Below are positions 49,807 through 58,828 of a DNA stretch of 64,000 bases, one piece after another. The first letter of the stretch is position 1, and each line of letters opens with the position of its first letter. A program made the translations under genes and the position numbers. The notes beneath the pieces are model-generated. The model saw only the letters and a program-made list of their open reading frames with translations. It had not been told where the DNA came from and made no database searches. The DNA comes from Climacium dendroides (lineage: Eukaryota > Streptophyta > Bryopsida > Hypnales > Climaciaceae). The stretch spans positions 20,774,047 to 20,838,046 of the forward strand of contig OX467087.1 in assembly GCA_950106755.1 (NCBI GenBank). The letters are read 5' to 3'.

Positions 49807-50055
49807 TTAACCCCTAAGCGCCTAGACCATATTTGCTAAAATCCAGACCCTTCTCAATTCATTCCAATTAAACTAACACGTAAAATGAAATCCACATAAA
49901 TTGACCATACTGATTGATAGTAGAGATAAGGCTGAAGCTATAGGGAAAGGGGCACATCCTTTGACCGTCTCATTAAAAAGATTATAATGGTCAAACAAGA
50001 AGATCTTTGAGTTTTGAGAGGCCATATTTGAGGCATTGGGATGCTAAGGGGTTAA
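49807..50055. mobile_element. TTAA-flanked miniature element nested in the long-TIR element (249 bp)
   Basis: The left end is TTAACCCCTAAGCGCC and the right end GGGATGCTAAGGGGTTAA; reversed, the right end begins TTAACCCCTTAGCATCCC. ATATTTG/CAAATAT words sit at equal depth in both arms. TTAA flanks both sides. Its position inside 49456-50258 dates it after that element's insertion. Confidence 0.65.
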
Positions 50056-50260
50056 TAAATGGTCACAGATAAATTTAGTCATAGTCCAGAGTACATGAAT
50101 GGGGACATGGATGATTTTAGATGTTTCTACCTTATATAATTGAGATTCTTGACTTTCAATTGTTAGTACTACTGAAATGATTTTTTTTTTTTTTCTGAAA
50201 AAAGTGCCTCTAACTATGCAGAATTGCTTATTTTTGACGGTTTAGGGTGTTTTCACCTTA

Positions 50261-50633
50261 GCTTTCGAAAATAACTGAAAGTGGATCAGCCATGACTGCC
50301 ACGTAAGAAAGGCACAGCAGGATGGATGTACAGTTCAGTGCTTACTACGCAGTGACAAGACAGGATTATTCCGGCCGCTGCCGCGCGTTACCGGCTCAAG
50401 ATTGCCGTTCTCTAATGAAAGTTTTGGCCGCCGGCCTCCCTGTCTTCTCTCTAGGTTTAGGGCTCCAGTGTGAATTTTCCATTGACGCATCTTGTTGCGG
50501 AGAATTTCAGCCTAGATTCAGATTCCCAGTGCCGAGTGAAACACTTTTTGATGTTGGAGAAGACAGATCAAAGATTTCAAGTTTGTAACAACAGGTTTCT
50601 GGAGTTTTTGGCAAGTTTTTGTAGTTTGTCGCA
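50261..50633 (+). promoter_or_regulatory. Promoter and 5' leader of TSR3
   Basis: GC content rises immediately after the transposon end at 50258. The region includes CTAGGTTTAGGGCTCC (about 50452), reminiscent of the telobox/site-II context typical of plant ribosome-biogenesis promoters, though not an exact telobox. Confidence 0.4.
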
Positions 50634-51578
50634 ATGGGGCGTAACCGATACTCGAAGAAAGGTGCATCATCGCAGCCTCGGGCAACGTTCTGGGAAGACG
50701 AGAAGGATCAGCAGAGTTTACCATCGATCACGACGCCTCCGCCCGGCGAGGCCAGCGAGCGCGGTGCCCCAAAGCGACTCGCCGTTCATCTCGCGATGTG
50801 GGATTTCGGACAATGCGATTCCAAGCGATGCACGGGCCGGAAGCTTTCTCGCCTGGGGTACTTGCGGGAGCTTCGGGTCCAGCAGCGATTTGGTGGGGTG
50901 GTGATGAGTCCGATGGGGAAGAAATGCGTCTCTCGAGAGGATCAGAAATTGATTCGTGAGAAAGGGCTGGCTGTCGTGGACTGCTCGTGGAAAGGGCTAG
51001 CCGAGGTGCCCTTCGCGCAATTGCGATGCGGGGCTGCTCGTCTCCTACCGTGGTTAGTGGCTGCTAATCCCGTGAATTACGGTCGTCCGTGCAAGCTCAC
51101 TTGTGTGGAGGCTCTGGCTGCTGCATTGATTATATGTGGAGAGAATGAAGTGGCGGATCAAATTGTGGGGAATTTCAAATGGGGACACGCGTTTTTGTCT
51201 TTGAACAAGAACTTGTTGGATGCATATGCCGCATGTAAAGATGGAGCGGAAGTGATCGCTGTGCAGAATGAGTTTTTAGCTACTGCTGGGAAAGTTGAGG
51301 GCAACAATATGAGGAATTCTGAGAACGAAGGGGGTTCGGATGATGATGGCTTGCCTCCTCTGGAACGGAACTTTAACCATTTCGATGACGACGACGACGA
51401 GGCTGGTGACGATGACGACGAGGAGGAAGAGAAGGAGGAAGAGGAAGAGGAGGAGGAGGAGAAAGGTGATGGTTCTGTAGAATCGAAAAGTAGTGCAAAG
51501 GTGGATAGTCCTGCTAACGAGGTTGAATCTGAGCATGGGATTGAGCATTTGTTGAAGCAGAGTCGATTGAGTGAGTGA
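50634..51578 (+). CDS. TSR3: 18S rRNA aminocarboxypropyltransferase (Tsr3 family)
   Basis: Single-exon gene of 314 residues. Tsr3 transfers the 3-amino-3-carboxypropyl group of S-adenosylmethionine to a hypermodified pseudouridine of 18S rRNA, a late cytoplasmic step of small-subunit maturation. Family motifs are clear: RLAVHLAMWDFGQCDSKRCT (about 48-67) followed by GRKLSRLG; DCSWKGLAEVPF; ARLLPWLVAANPVNYGRPCK; LTCVEALAAALIICG; and FKWGHAFLSLNKNLLDAYAA. The basic N-terminus (MGRNRYSKKG) and long Asp/Glu tail (about 249-281, encoded by a GAC/GAG-rich tract at 51380-51465) are typical eukaryotic additions. The start is the first ATG, and the next in-frame Met is inside the conserved domain. No frameshift or lesion seen. 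Confidence 0.95.
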   Translation: MGRNRYSKKGASSQPRATFWEDEKDQQSLPSITTPPPGEASERGAPKRLAVHLAMWDFGQCDSKRCTGRKLSRLGYLRELRVQQRFGGVVMSPMGKKCVSREDQKLIREKGLAVVDCSWKGLAEVPFAQLRCGAARLLPWLVAANPVNYGRPCKLTCVEALAAALIICGENEVADQIVGNFKWGHAFLSLNKNLLDAYAACKDGAEVIAVQNEFLATAGKVEGNNMRNSENEGGSDDDGLPPLERNFNHFDDDDDEAGDDDDEEEEKEEEEEEEEEKGDGSVESKSSAKVDSPANEVESEHGIEHLLKQSRLSE

Positions 51579-52469
51579 CTGGACAATTGAAACCGCAATT
51601 TGTGCAGGTAGTAACTTAGACACGCAAGAGGCAGTAGGGTGAGTAGCCACTGGTGGGGCTCATCAATGAGTTCGCCTTTCTACTCCCGCAAATTTTCAGA
51701 GACCGGGATTATAGATTTCTACATGAGGTATTGCAAATATATGTAAAGAGGGAGAATCTTGTGAATACAAAATGTGTCTCGTTCTAGCCAAGTACAGCAG
51801 GCTGAGCTGAGATTGGAACGCTATTGTTGTCCATTTCTGACGCACTCTAATTTCTCTCCTTCGAATTTCGCACTGTCTCTTGCCTCGTATAAGCTGGTTT
51901 TCGTTTCTTTCTGGTTGTACTGGTTGTTGCAGGTATGTATTCTATTAGCGAATGTGTGTCGTTTGGCGAGAGGAATACGTGATCCAGTCTCTACGACTGC
52001 AACCCCTTCTAGCAGTCTCACTAACGTGTTCAGAGGTGGACACATTCATACCTACTTATAATCCTCGGTATTCGATCACGCCTTCGAATCTCATGTACAG
52101 CTCGCTCAGAGTATTTAACAGTGCGTTCTACGATGGAAGTATGTGAGTATGTCACCTCCGCACAGCAAAGGGATTCCAAAAAACCCTCCTGTTGCTCGTT
52201 CATAAGTCAAATCCTAACCCCAGCGTATTTTGGCGAAATCGGCGATTGCCATTTGCCTGTCTCGAGCAAGCTAACAGCGGTTCCGATGATTCCAGTATGC
52301 TTCATTGAAATTCACTACAGGAAACCTAAAACTGCACAGTTCTACAGGATCATTGGAGGAAAATGAATGGCGTGCAAAAAGTCCAAACTTGATATTTCTG
52401 TGAGAAGGACCGCAAGATGACCAGTCGTCTCGCGACAACTGAGTTCTAAGACTTTTCTTGTACGGTACA
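51579..52469. other. TSR3 3' flank
   Basis: GC-balanced sequence, probably 3' UTR up to about 51780 then intergenic. Short open frames on both strands are unrecognised. Confidence 0.45.
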
Positions 52470-52895
52470 TCAGTGACTCCAGTGATGACGGACGTCTGGC
52501 TTTTTACCCATTTCTTTTTGAATATTTCGAGTATTTGCTGAGTGAATTCCGTCGGAGTGATTGGCCTTTGAGTGAGTGATTGGCCTTTGAGTGAGTGAGT
52601 GGATTTTGAGTGAGTGAGTGGATTTGGCGGAGCTTGTTTCGTGCTGCATCCGTTTCTGCCACGACGGAGGGGCAGGAAGGTAAATGAACCTGCGTGTTCC
52701 ACCTGGAGGCATTGTGATGGTGTATTGGAACGAGGACCCCACCGTTGCCGAACTGCTGACATAGAACGTGCTGGCGCCGCGGCAGCGTCCCCAATCAGGT
52801 CTGGATACGATAGTTTGCAGAACATGCAGTGACGGGCGGACAACGGTGGATTCATTGTATGTTGGCGGAGGTCCAATCTCAGCGAAACTTGCCAT
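52470..52895 (-). CDS. Unidentified open reading frame, doubtful gene
   Basis: A 141-codon minus-strand frame from ATG at 52895, starting MASFAEIGPPPTYNESTVV and including SSSATVGSSFQYTITMPPGG. The frame stays open upstream to 53012 through an Arg-rich stretch (RRRRSRARTPVAKR), so a longer protein or an upstream exon is possible. The C-terminal 40 residues are translation of a GAGTGAGT tandem repeat and are unlikely to be functional. I cannot assign a family. Composition is coding-like in the first 100 codons. Could be a gene fragment or chance. Confidence 0.25.
   Translation of the reverse strand: MASFAEIGPPPTYNESTVVRPSLHVLQTIVSRPDWGRCRGASTFYVSSSATVGSSFQYTITMPPGGTRRFIYLPAPPSWQKRMQHETSSAKSTHSLKIHSLTQRPITHSKANHSDGIHSANTRNIQKEMGKKPDVRHHWSH
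52556..52627. repeat. Short tandem repeat, GAGTGAGTGATTGGCCTTT units
   Basis: Alternating GAGTGAGTG(A)GTGGATTT and GAGTGAGTGATTGGCCTTT units, about four copies. Confidence 0.8.
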
Positions 52896-53707
52896 ACCCA
52901 AACCCCTTTTTGCTACGGGTGTGCGTGCGCGGCTTCGTCGGCGTCGACTGTGCAGGGTTGCGGTCGTTATATGTGCTTTCTTATCTGCAAGAAAATTGAT
53001 CTTCGATCTCATTTGTAATTAAGGGAGCAGATTGGCGCGCGCAGTTGGTGCAGGCGAGTGCTGGATTGAATAGGTTGAGGTTCAGAATGGGGGTTGTCCT
53101 TCGTTTGTGTGTGTGTCCCCTGTTTGTGTTGCTCTTCTTTGGTTTTAGATCTACATTATGTAGAACGCGCTTGTGTGCACAACTTGTGAAGCGTAAATCT
53201 CTGCGCGTTTTGGGTGTTGAATAGAACTTGGAGATCTCATTTGTGCTTTTAGGTGGAGAGGATCAAGAAAGAATAGTAAAAAAATAATCTGTAGTTAATG
53301 TTACTAACCCTGTACGGAAGGTTAGATTAAAAAACTTAATTGAGCTTCGACGTGCCTCCAGATCTCTCTCTGTTTGTCATCATCTTCAGCCATTGGAATG
53401 TTTCTGTTCTGTATGTCTTGCTGTCTTTCAAAAGAGGTAGCGCTGCGCTCGTGCACAACTTTGATGCGCATGTAGCTTTGACAATAGTTTTGAAGACGTG
53501 ATGTTATACACATAACATTGAATTCAAAGGGTGAGGGAACCTCGTAGGGTTGTCCGGGGTTTTGATTAGGTTTTTTTTTTGATAATAGATAAACTCTAAT
53601 GCCGTTAGTTTCTGCTTGCAGAAGGTTTGAATTGACGGGGAACAGGAGTCCATTGAAAGCACACAAGAAGACTTATTGTTTCTGAACAAGAAATAACCTA
53701 GGTATAT
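52896..53707. other. Region upstream of EYA
   Basis: Probably holds the EYA promoter and leader. It begins GC-rich and becomes mixed. No other gene recognised. Confidence 0.45.
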
Positions 53708-56700
53708 ATGGCCATGTCGACGGCGTCCAAGTTTCATTCCTTTCTCAGCCCTCCAAGCAATCGAGGTCGAGTTTCTCCACTCTTCGATGAGCTGACGCAC
53801 ACGTCAGTGTAAGATGACCCTATTTTCTTTTTCTTTTAAACAGTTGTCGAAATCTGCTTTTGAAGCACATGGGGGTGCAAGGGAGCGGATACTATATGCG
53901 TCATTTTAAGCAGTTTAACTAACATGCAGTAGTATGATTTTTGGAAGATCACCATAGAGCTCACTGGGAGATCGGTTTGGGTACAAGAGCCAAACTCTCT
54001 TGAGATCAACTTTTCATCACTATGTATGAATTTCTCATGCAATCAAAGTGAGAGGTTGTAGACCACTATGCGTAGATAGTAGAGAGCTCCATGTCCATTC
54101 AAAGATCGGTGGCCAGACATTTTTTCCAAGTCAGGCTTACACCCTACTTGATGATTGAAGGCCAACGAACTGTACTAATGCACGAGTATAGGAGACGGGA
54201 TGAGGTCCACAACGGTTTTATCATCCTCTACATTACGGTTTTACGTCTTACGGTTGTGAGGGCTAAACCCTCAGTTTCTTGTTTTTTGTGTTGTGTATTC
54301 ATGTTGTCTTCTCATGCGTTTTCTTTTGTTGTGATATATCCAGGTCTCCTTGGAGTCTTACAATTGACACGGCTCTTGATGAGCGCGAGCTTTCTCATGA
54401 TGATGAATGCTCATATTCTTCGACGTCCACATTGTGTGCCGCTCTTGGCTTGTCAACCACACCAAAATCTCCAACGTCGCCATCATCGCCGACATCTTGT
54501 TCATCCAGATCCAGATTTGCTCCTGAATCTCCACGATATGTTCTAAACGGTGCTTCTCCAGGATCTGGTAGGAACACATATATCCTACCTATATCAGTGC
54601 TGATCGATTTTTTTGTGGATTCCTGTGACAAACTGAACTTCCATTTCTGAATTTTTTTTGGGTACTCTGATCCCTCTGAAAACAAGGTTTTCAGTAAAAT
54701 TTGACAGTCTCAGGAACTTTTAGACAATATTTCTAAGCATTTCTTAGAAAATTTCTCAATTTTTCGGACAATATCTAATTTCACTAAAAGCTTTTGACGT
54801 CCAGAAGTGTGCAATATTTCAGCTCAGATCTGTCTTGCCACTCCTTGACCATGCCTGCTGGTTTTCTTGCTTGTTCTCTCTGAATGGAATGAAGAGAGAA
54901 ATGGCATATATTTTGTTTGAGCTACCGAATGACATCGTCATAGATGTCACCAAGTCTGTAATTGCAGTGGATCTCGTTTCTGTTGTTGATATGAACTTAC
55001 GCGAGGTTATGACTATGTTCAGGAAATGGAAGCCATCACTGGTATCCAGAGACGCATACTCCATTGGACAGCCCAAAACCAAGTGTGGAGCCCATTCAAA
55101 TGGGAAACAATGGGCCAACGGTGTTCGTCTGGGACATGGATGAAACCCTCATCATTTTCCAAACCCTCTTAGACGGGCGATACGTGGAGCTCTTTGATGG
55201 TTTCAAGGACAATCGTAAGGCTACTTTCCTTGGTCGACGCTGGGAACGACTCATCTTGGAAGTGTGCGATGACTATTTCTTCTATGATCAGGTGAAAGCA
55301 GTGAAATCTCATTTTTTCTATCAGCTGGTCATGTCTCTTATAAACTTGGAATGTAGCCATGGAGTCGACTGCTACTTAACTGGGTGCTCCGGGGTTCTTA
55401 TTCAGGTGGAAGAACACAATTTTGCAAATGTGCATTCATTGCAAGAGTATGACGATGATGCTGAACTTGGTGACTTCAACTTTGGAGAGAACTTAACGCA
55501 ACCATTGGATGCTAAAGGCTTGCGCAAATTAAGTCACTTACATCGATATGCCTGCCTTCTATATGACCAGGTTAACGTTCTTCTCCATCTCTGATACGTT
55601 CATCGTAGGAATTCAGTCTGTGTGTTGCCGGTTCGAAGAATTACGTCTGGTACTCTCTAGATTGGGATGTGTGTCTGCAGTCATCAAATTTGTAGATGAA
55701 TCGTTGAGTAAATAGTGAAATGTTGCGTTTTATAATCACAGTGTCTTTTGAGTTACAATTGTCAAGAATGTCGTACCTAGTGTTCATACCCAAAGACCCT
55801 TAGGAACAAGTGGTTAGAGGTCGGTTCACAAATCGCAATCATTGGAGTAAGAGTCAGCAGAGTTGATCCTCTTGAGTTCCATTCTGTTCCCAAGTACGTG
55901 ACCTTCCTTTGTCAAAAAGTGATACATTAATCAAGATTTAAGCTTTCGCCAGCAAGGTATAATTTGACATTGTTTAGTGTTATCGCCATGATCTGTAGGG
56001 CCTGGAGACCCTTCTGACTCCTGATCAAGTCATAGAATGGTGTGACCTTTATGAAGAGACGGACACATTTACTGATGGCTGGCTTTCTGCGGGTAAATAA
56101 TCCTCTCTTTAATGCAGATTTTGCTCCAGTCTCTCGAACCCGGAATCGTGTGCATTTTTCTTGTACAATGTTGCGAAACAATAGTTCATCAGCAATTAAG
56201 TTCATTAAGCCTCATATTACTTTTGGCGTCACATTCCGGCATATCGAAGTTATAGGAGTCTCTAGCACTCATATGTGTTTTCAGTTCCTAACTCAAACGT
56301 CAGAGCTCTAAATCCAGAACGAGTATAGGTCTGCAATTTCAGACAACTGTCTCAAACTGCTCCAGTTCCAGATAGGTGTCGTAAACTGCTCTAGTCCTTA
56401 GTTCTTAGAGCCCTTTCATTTTCGCCTTGTGATATTTTGCTAAGGTGACGAATATGACCTTATTATTTCTTTCTTTTTGAATTTCCTTTTGGGATGTTGG
56501 ATACCAGGACTGCAGAAACTTGAGGAATTGCAGAGGTTGAATGAGCAGGCATTGCAATATGCGACTGAGCAGACGTTGCAATTTCGAGAAACTGTCTCCA
56601 GTGATGAAATTGTCGACACCACTGATTTGACTGCATATAATTTCCTTGTTACATCTGGTACTCTAATTCCAAGTCTTGTGAAGTGTTTGCTCTTCAAGCT

Positions 56701-57548
56701 CAATCCGTACTTCAAACCTTCGAACAGTAAGTCCGCATCACCTGATCTCTTTCGTGATTCACTATTGCTGAACTACTCAGTAATAGATTTTACGGAATTA
56801 ATGCTTGTCCAAGAAACCTCGAGAACCTATTTGTTTATCATGAGTTCTTCCTCTTGTGACGATTTAAGGTGGAGGATACTACTTGCGTCACTTTAAAATA
56901 TGTAGGAGTATACTTTCGTTGGGAGATCACTATCGATTTTTGAAGAGATCAACTACGTATGAATTTCTTATGCAATGTGAAAGTGAGAGGTTGTAGGCCA
57001 CTGTTGAGCGTATAGTAGACATTTCCACGCAAATATCAGTGGCCACAGACATTGGCCAAGTCCTGCTTGCATCACTTACTAATAAGGCCAACCAAGTGTA
57101 TGTTTCTATAGATGAGTTTCTGTAGGTAACAGGGATCACTGGATCAGTTCCCTAACGGTTTTAGTATCTTCTTCTATCCTCAAATATTAATGGAAAACTT
57201 GCTCAGTTTGGTTATGTTCTGATAATCAGGGAAGAATTTGACACTTTTGACATTTTGGTTGCAGTTTTTAGCTCAAGGGAGGATGGAAAACTGCAATGCT
57301 GTCGATGGATCCGTGAACGCTTCTTAAACCAGGACAAGTTTCCAAAATATTGCGCCCTTGGCGATGGGCCGGATGAAAGAGAAGCTGCTCGAGTGCTTGC
57401 TTGGCCTTTTGTGAAGATCAGCACTGATCCAGATTCTCCGGATCAGTTACCTCGGCTCTCCTCGAAAACAGTGAAAGAGCAAATGGAAGCTGTGTACAGG
57501 AATCCGGACGCTTCTTCCAGAGCACCCCTTGAACTCTCCGATGAGTAA
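53708..57548 (+). CDS. EYA: Eyes absent (EYA) family HAD-type protein tyrosine phosphatase
   Basis: Plant homologue of Eyes absent, a metal-dependent aspartate-based tyrosine phosphatase of the haloacid dehalogenase superfamily. Seven exons (53708-53808, 54344-54567, 55023-55291, 55406-55570, 55999-56092, 56508-56726, 57265-57548) join in frame to 451 residues. Catalytic motifs: VFVWDMDETLI with the nucleophile Asp near 146 and acid/base Asp near 148; LVTSG (331-335); CALGDGPDE (387-395) for metal binding. Other family signatures are CDDYFFYDQ, FTDGWLSAG, GKLQCCRWIRERF and WPFVKI. The plant EYA I know (Arabidopsis) has only a short N-terminus; here about 120 extra Ser/Thr/Pro-rich residues precede the domain, encoded by exons 1-2 and the start of exon 3. 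Exons 3-7 are firm; exons 1-2 rest on phase fit and splice consensus. Introns 1 and 6 carry copies of one repeat. Confidence 0.9.
53879..54231 (+). repeat. Intronic repeat E, copy 1 (EYA intron 1)
   Basis: About 350 bases matching 56866-57179. Shared blocks include GGATACTATATGCGTCA / GGATACTACTTGCGTCA, CTATGTATGAATTTCTCATG / CTACGTATGAATTTCTTATG, GTGAGAGGTTGTAGACCACT / GTGAGAGGTTGTAGGCCACT and CAACGGTTTTA / TAACGGTTTTA. Same orientation. Confidence 0.85.
56866..57179 (+). repeat. Intronic repeat E, copy 2 (EYA intron 6)
   Basis: Second copy of the repeat in intron 1, slightly shorter and diverged. Neither copy shows a tRNA-like promoter or obvious terminal repeats, so it may be an unknown short interspersed element or an intragenic segmental duplication. 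Confidence 0.85.
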
Positions 57549-58303
57549 TTGATGTGAGTCGTAAATTTTTGTTTTTATAATGAGGAACCTTGTACAGTAC
57601 TGTACATCTTATGTGAGGAATTGTTATTTCTCTTGTGAAGGGAAAACCCCTATTTTGTAGATATAGGGAGTAGCAGTGCACCAGTCAATGCTTATAATGA
57701 GGACTATTGGGGCAAGCAGCCTGTAATGAGGGACAGACACAAAAGCGCTCTGTAGTGACCGTAATACGTGTGAAAAATTCTTACGAGATTTGCCATTTCA
57801 ATACACAAAAAAAGATTGTAAATTTGATCAATCTAAATTTGTGCAACGGTCCAAGAGACAACTATCAGTCAATAGGTAGAAAACCAACCATTGATCTAAA
57901 ATGTTTTTGTATTGAATTTACATTTCTGATGCCATACAAACTCCCTTGAAACGCACTTTGTTGCTTTCCATTATAAAACTTTCTAAATTTTTGTTGGGTG
58001 TTGGGAGTCAAAAGGGGATTTGAGATTTTTTTTTTTTTTTTTTTTTCACATTTTTTGGACAACTTATGAATAAACTATGAATTTTCAAAGGGCTGAAAAT
58101 AATTGAATCCAAATTCAGCCCTTTCTTTTCATGTTCAAAGGTAGGCAAGAGTGTAGATGGGACAATAGTGCAAATTAATCACAATTAAGTATAATTACCT
58201 TATTTCTATAAAGATAGGAACTTATGTTAGTAGTCAAAAGTCCAACAATATGGACACAATAGTAAAAGTATTTTTTACATAATTTAGACAACTTGGTAAT
58301 CTA
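57549..58303. other. EYA 3' flank and AT-rich intergenic DNA
   Basis: Probably 3' UTR to roughly 57700, then AT-rich. A run of about 22 T at 58026-58047 is present. No gene seen. Confidence 0.5.
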
Positions 58304-58552
58304 TACTAAATAGTGAAATTAGGTTGCTCCACACTAAATTCTCGACATTCCACACTATATAAATATGTACAGTTAGTGTAGATGGATGTAGTAATGTAGG
58401 AACCATGTGTGTTGCATGGGTTGGTGCACTGGTTCATGGCTCAGGTTTAAAGAATTGCTTGTACTTCCATCTGGATGAGTGCTGAGTCATGAGGTAACTT
58501 TCTTGAGTAAGGCAACCTAATTGTTCGAACAACCTAAATTCACTATTTAGTG
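58304..58552. mobile_element. TIR element F, copy 1 (249 bp)
   Basis: The left end is TACTAAATAGTGAAATTAGG and the right end CCTAAATTCACTATTTAGTG; they are inverted repeats over about 25 bases. The same element starts again at 63867 with the intact CACTAAATAGTG end, so it is mobile or was. The CACTA-like start suggests the En/Spm class, but a matching three-base target duplication is not seen. It contains CACTATATAAATATG, a TATA-box-like sequence. Confidence 0.65.
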
Positions 58553-58571
58553 TACTTATAAACTTCAATGA

Positions 58572-58828
58572 TGGTCCAAGGGACCAGGGAGGGTTGACCC
58601 CCTTATTGCCCCATTCAAGGGTAAGTGTAAAAATTGCCATCTATTTTGTGTTGCATCAATTTTGTATTTCTTTGCATATCTCAACTAACTCAGGGCCTCT
58701 GATTGTAAATATGAATTCAAAATTTTCAAATTTTGCAGTGGGCAGCAAATAAAAAACTTTAGTGTTTTCTCTAGGGTTAAAACATAGGGTAATAAGGGGG
58801 TCAATCCTCCCTAGCCGGTCCAAGGTAC
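58572..58828. mobile_element. TIR element with about 40-50 bp inverted ends
   Basis: Left AGGGAGGGTTGACCCCCTTA (58588-58607) and its inverted partner TAAGGGGGTCAATCCTCCCT (58792-58811), with a weaker match outward (TCCAAGGGACC / CCGGTCCAAGG) and inward (CATTCAAGGGTAA against the TTAAAACATAGGG side). Class unknown. Confidence 0.65.

Larger units (their letters stand above)
49456..50258. mobile_element. Long-TIR element upstream of TSR3 (803 bp)
   Basis: The termini are inverted repeats: left AGGTAAAAACACCGAAAACC..., right (reversed) AGGTGAAAACACCCTAAACC, matching on for about 65 bases through GCATAGTTGGAGGCACTTTT. After a (TA)n run in the left arm, pairing resumes (GTAGTATTAGCAAGTGAAAA with its partner near 50160-50180), so the original TIR was about 150 bases. 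Flanking TA on both sides (49454-49455, 50259-50260) is a possible target duplication. No transposase. It contains a nested TTAA element and lies under 400 bases from the TSR3 start codon. Confidence 0.75.

Noticed and set aside
51158..51650. Ser-rich and Leu-rich antisense frames opposite TSR3
   Set aside because: They are the complement of the Glu/Asp codon tract at the TSR3 C-terminus.
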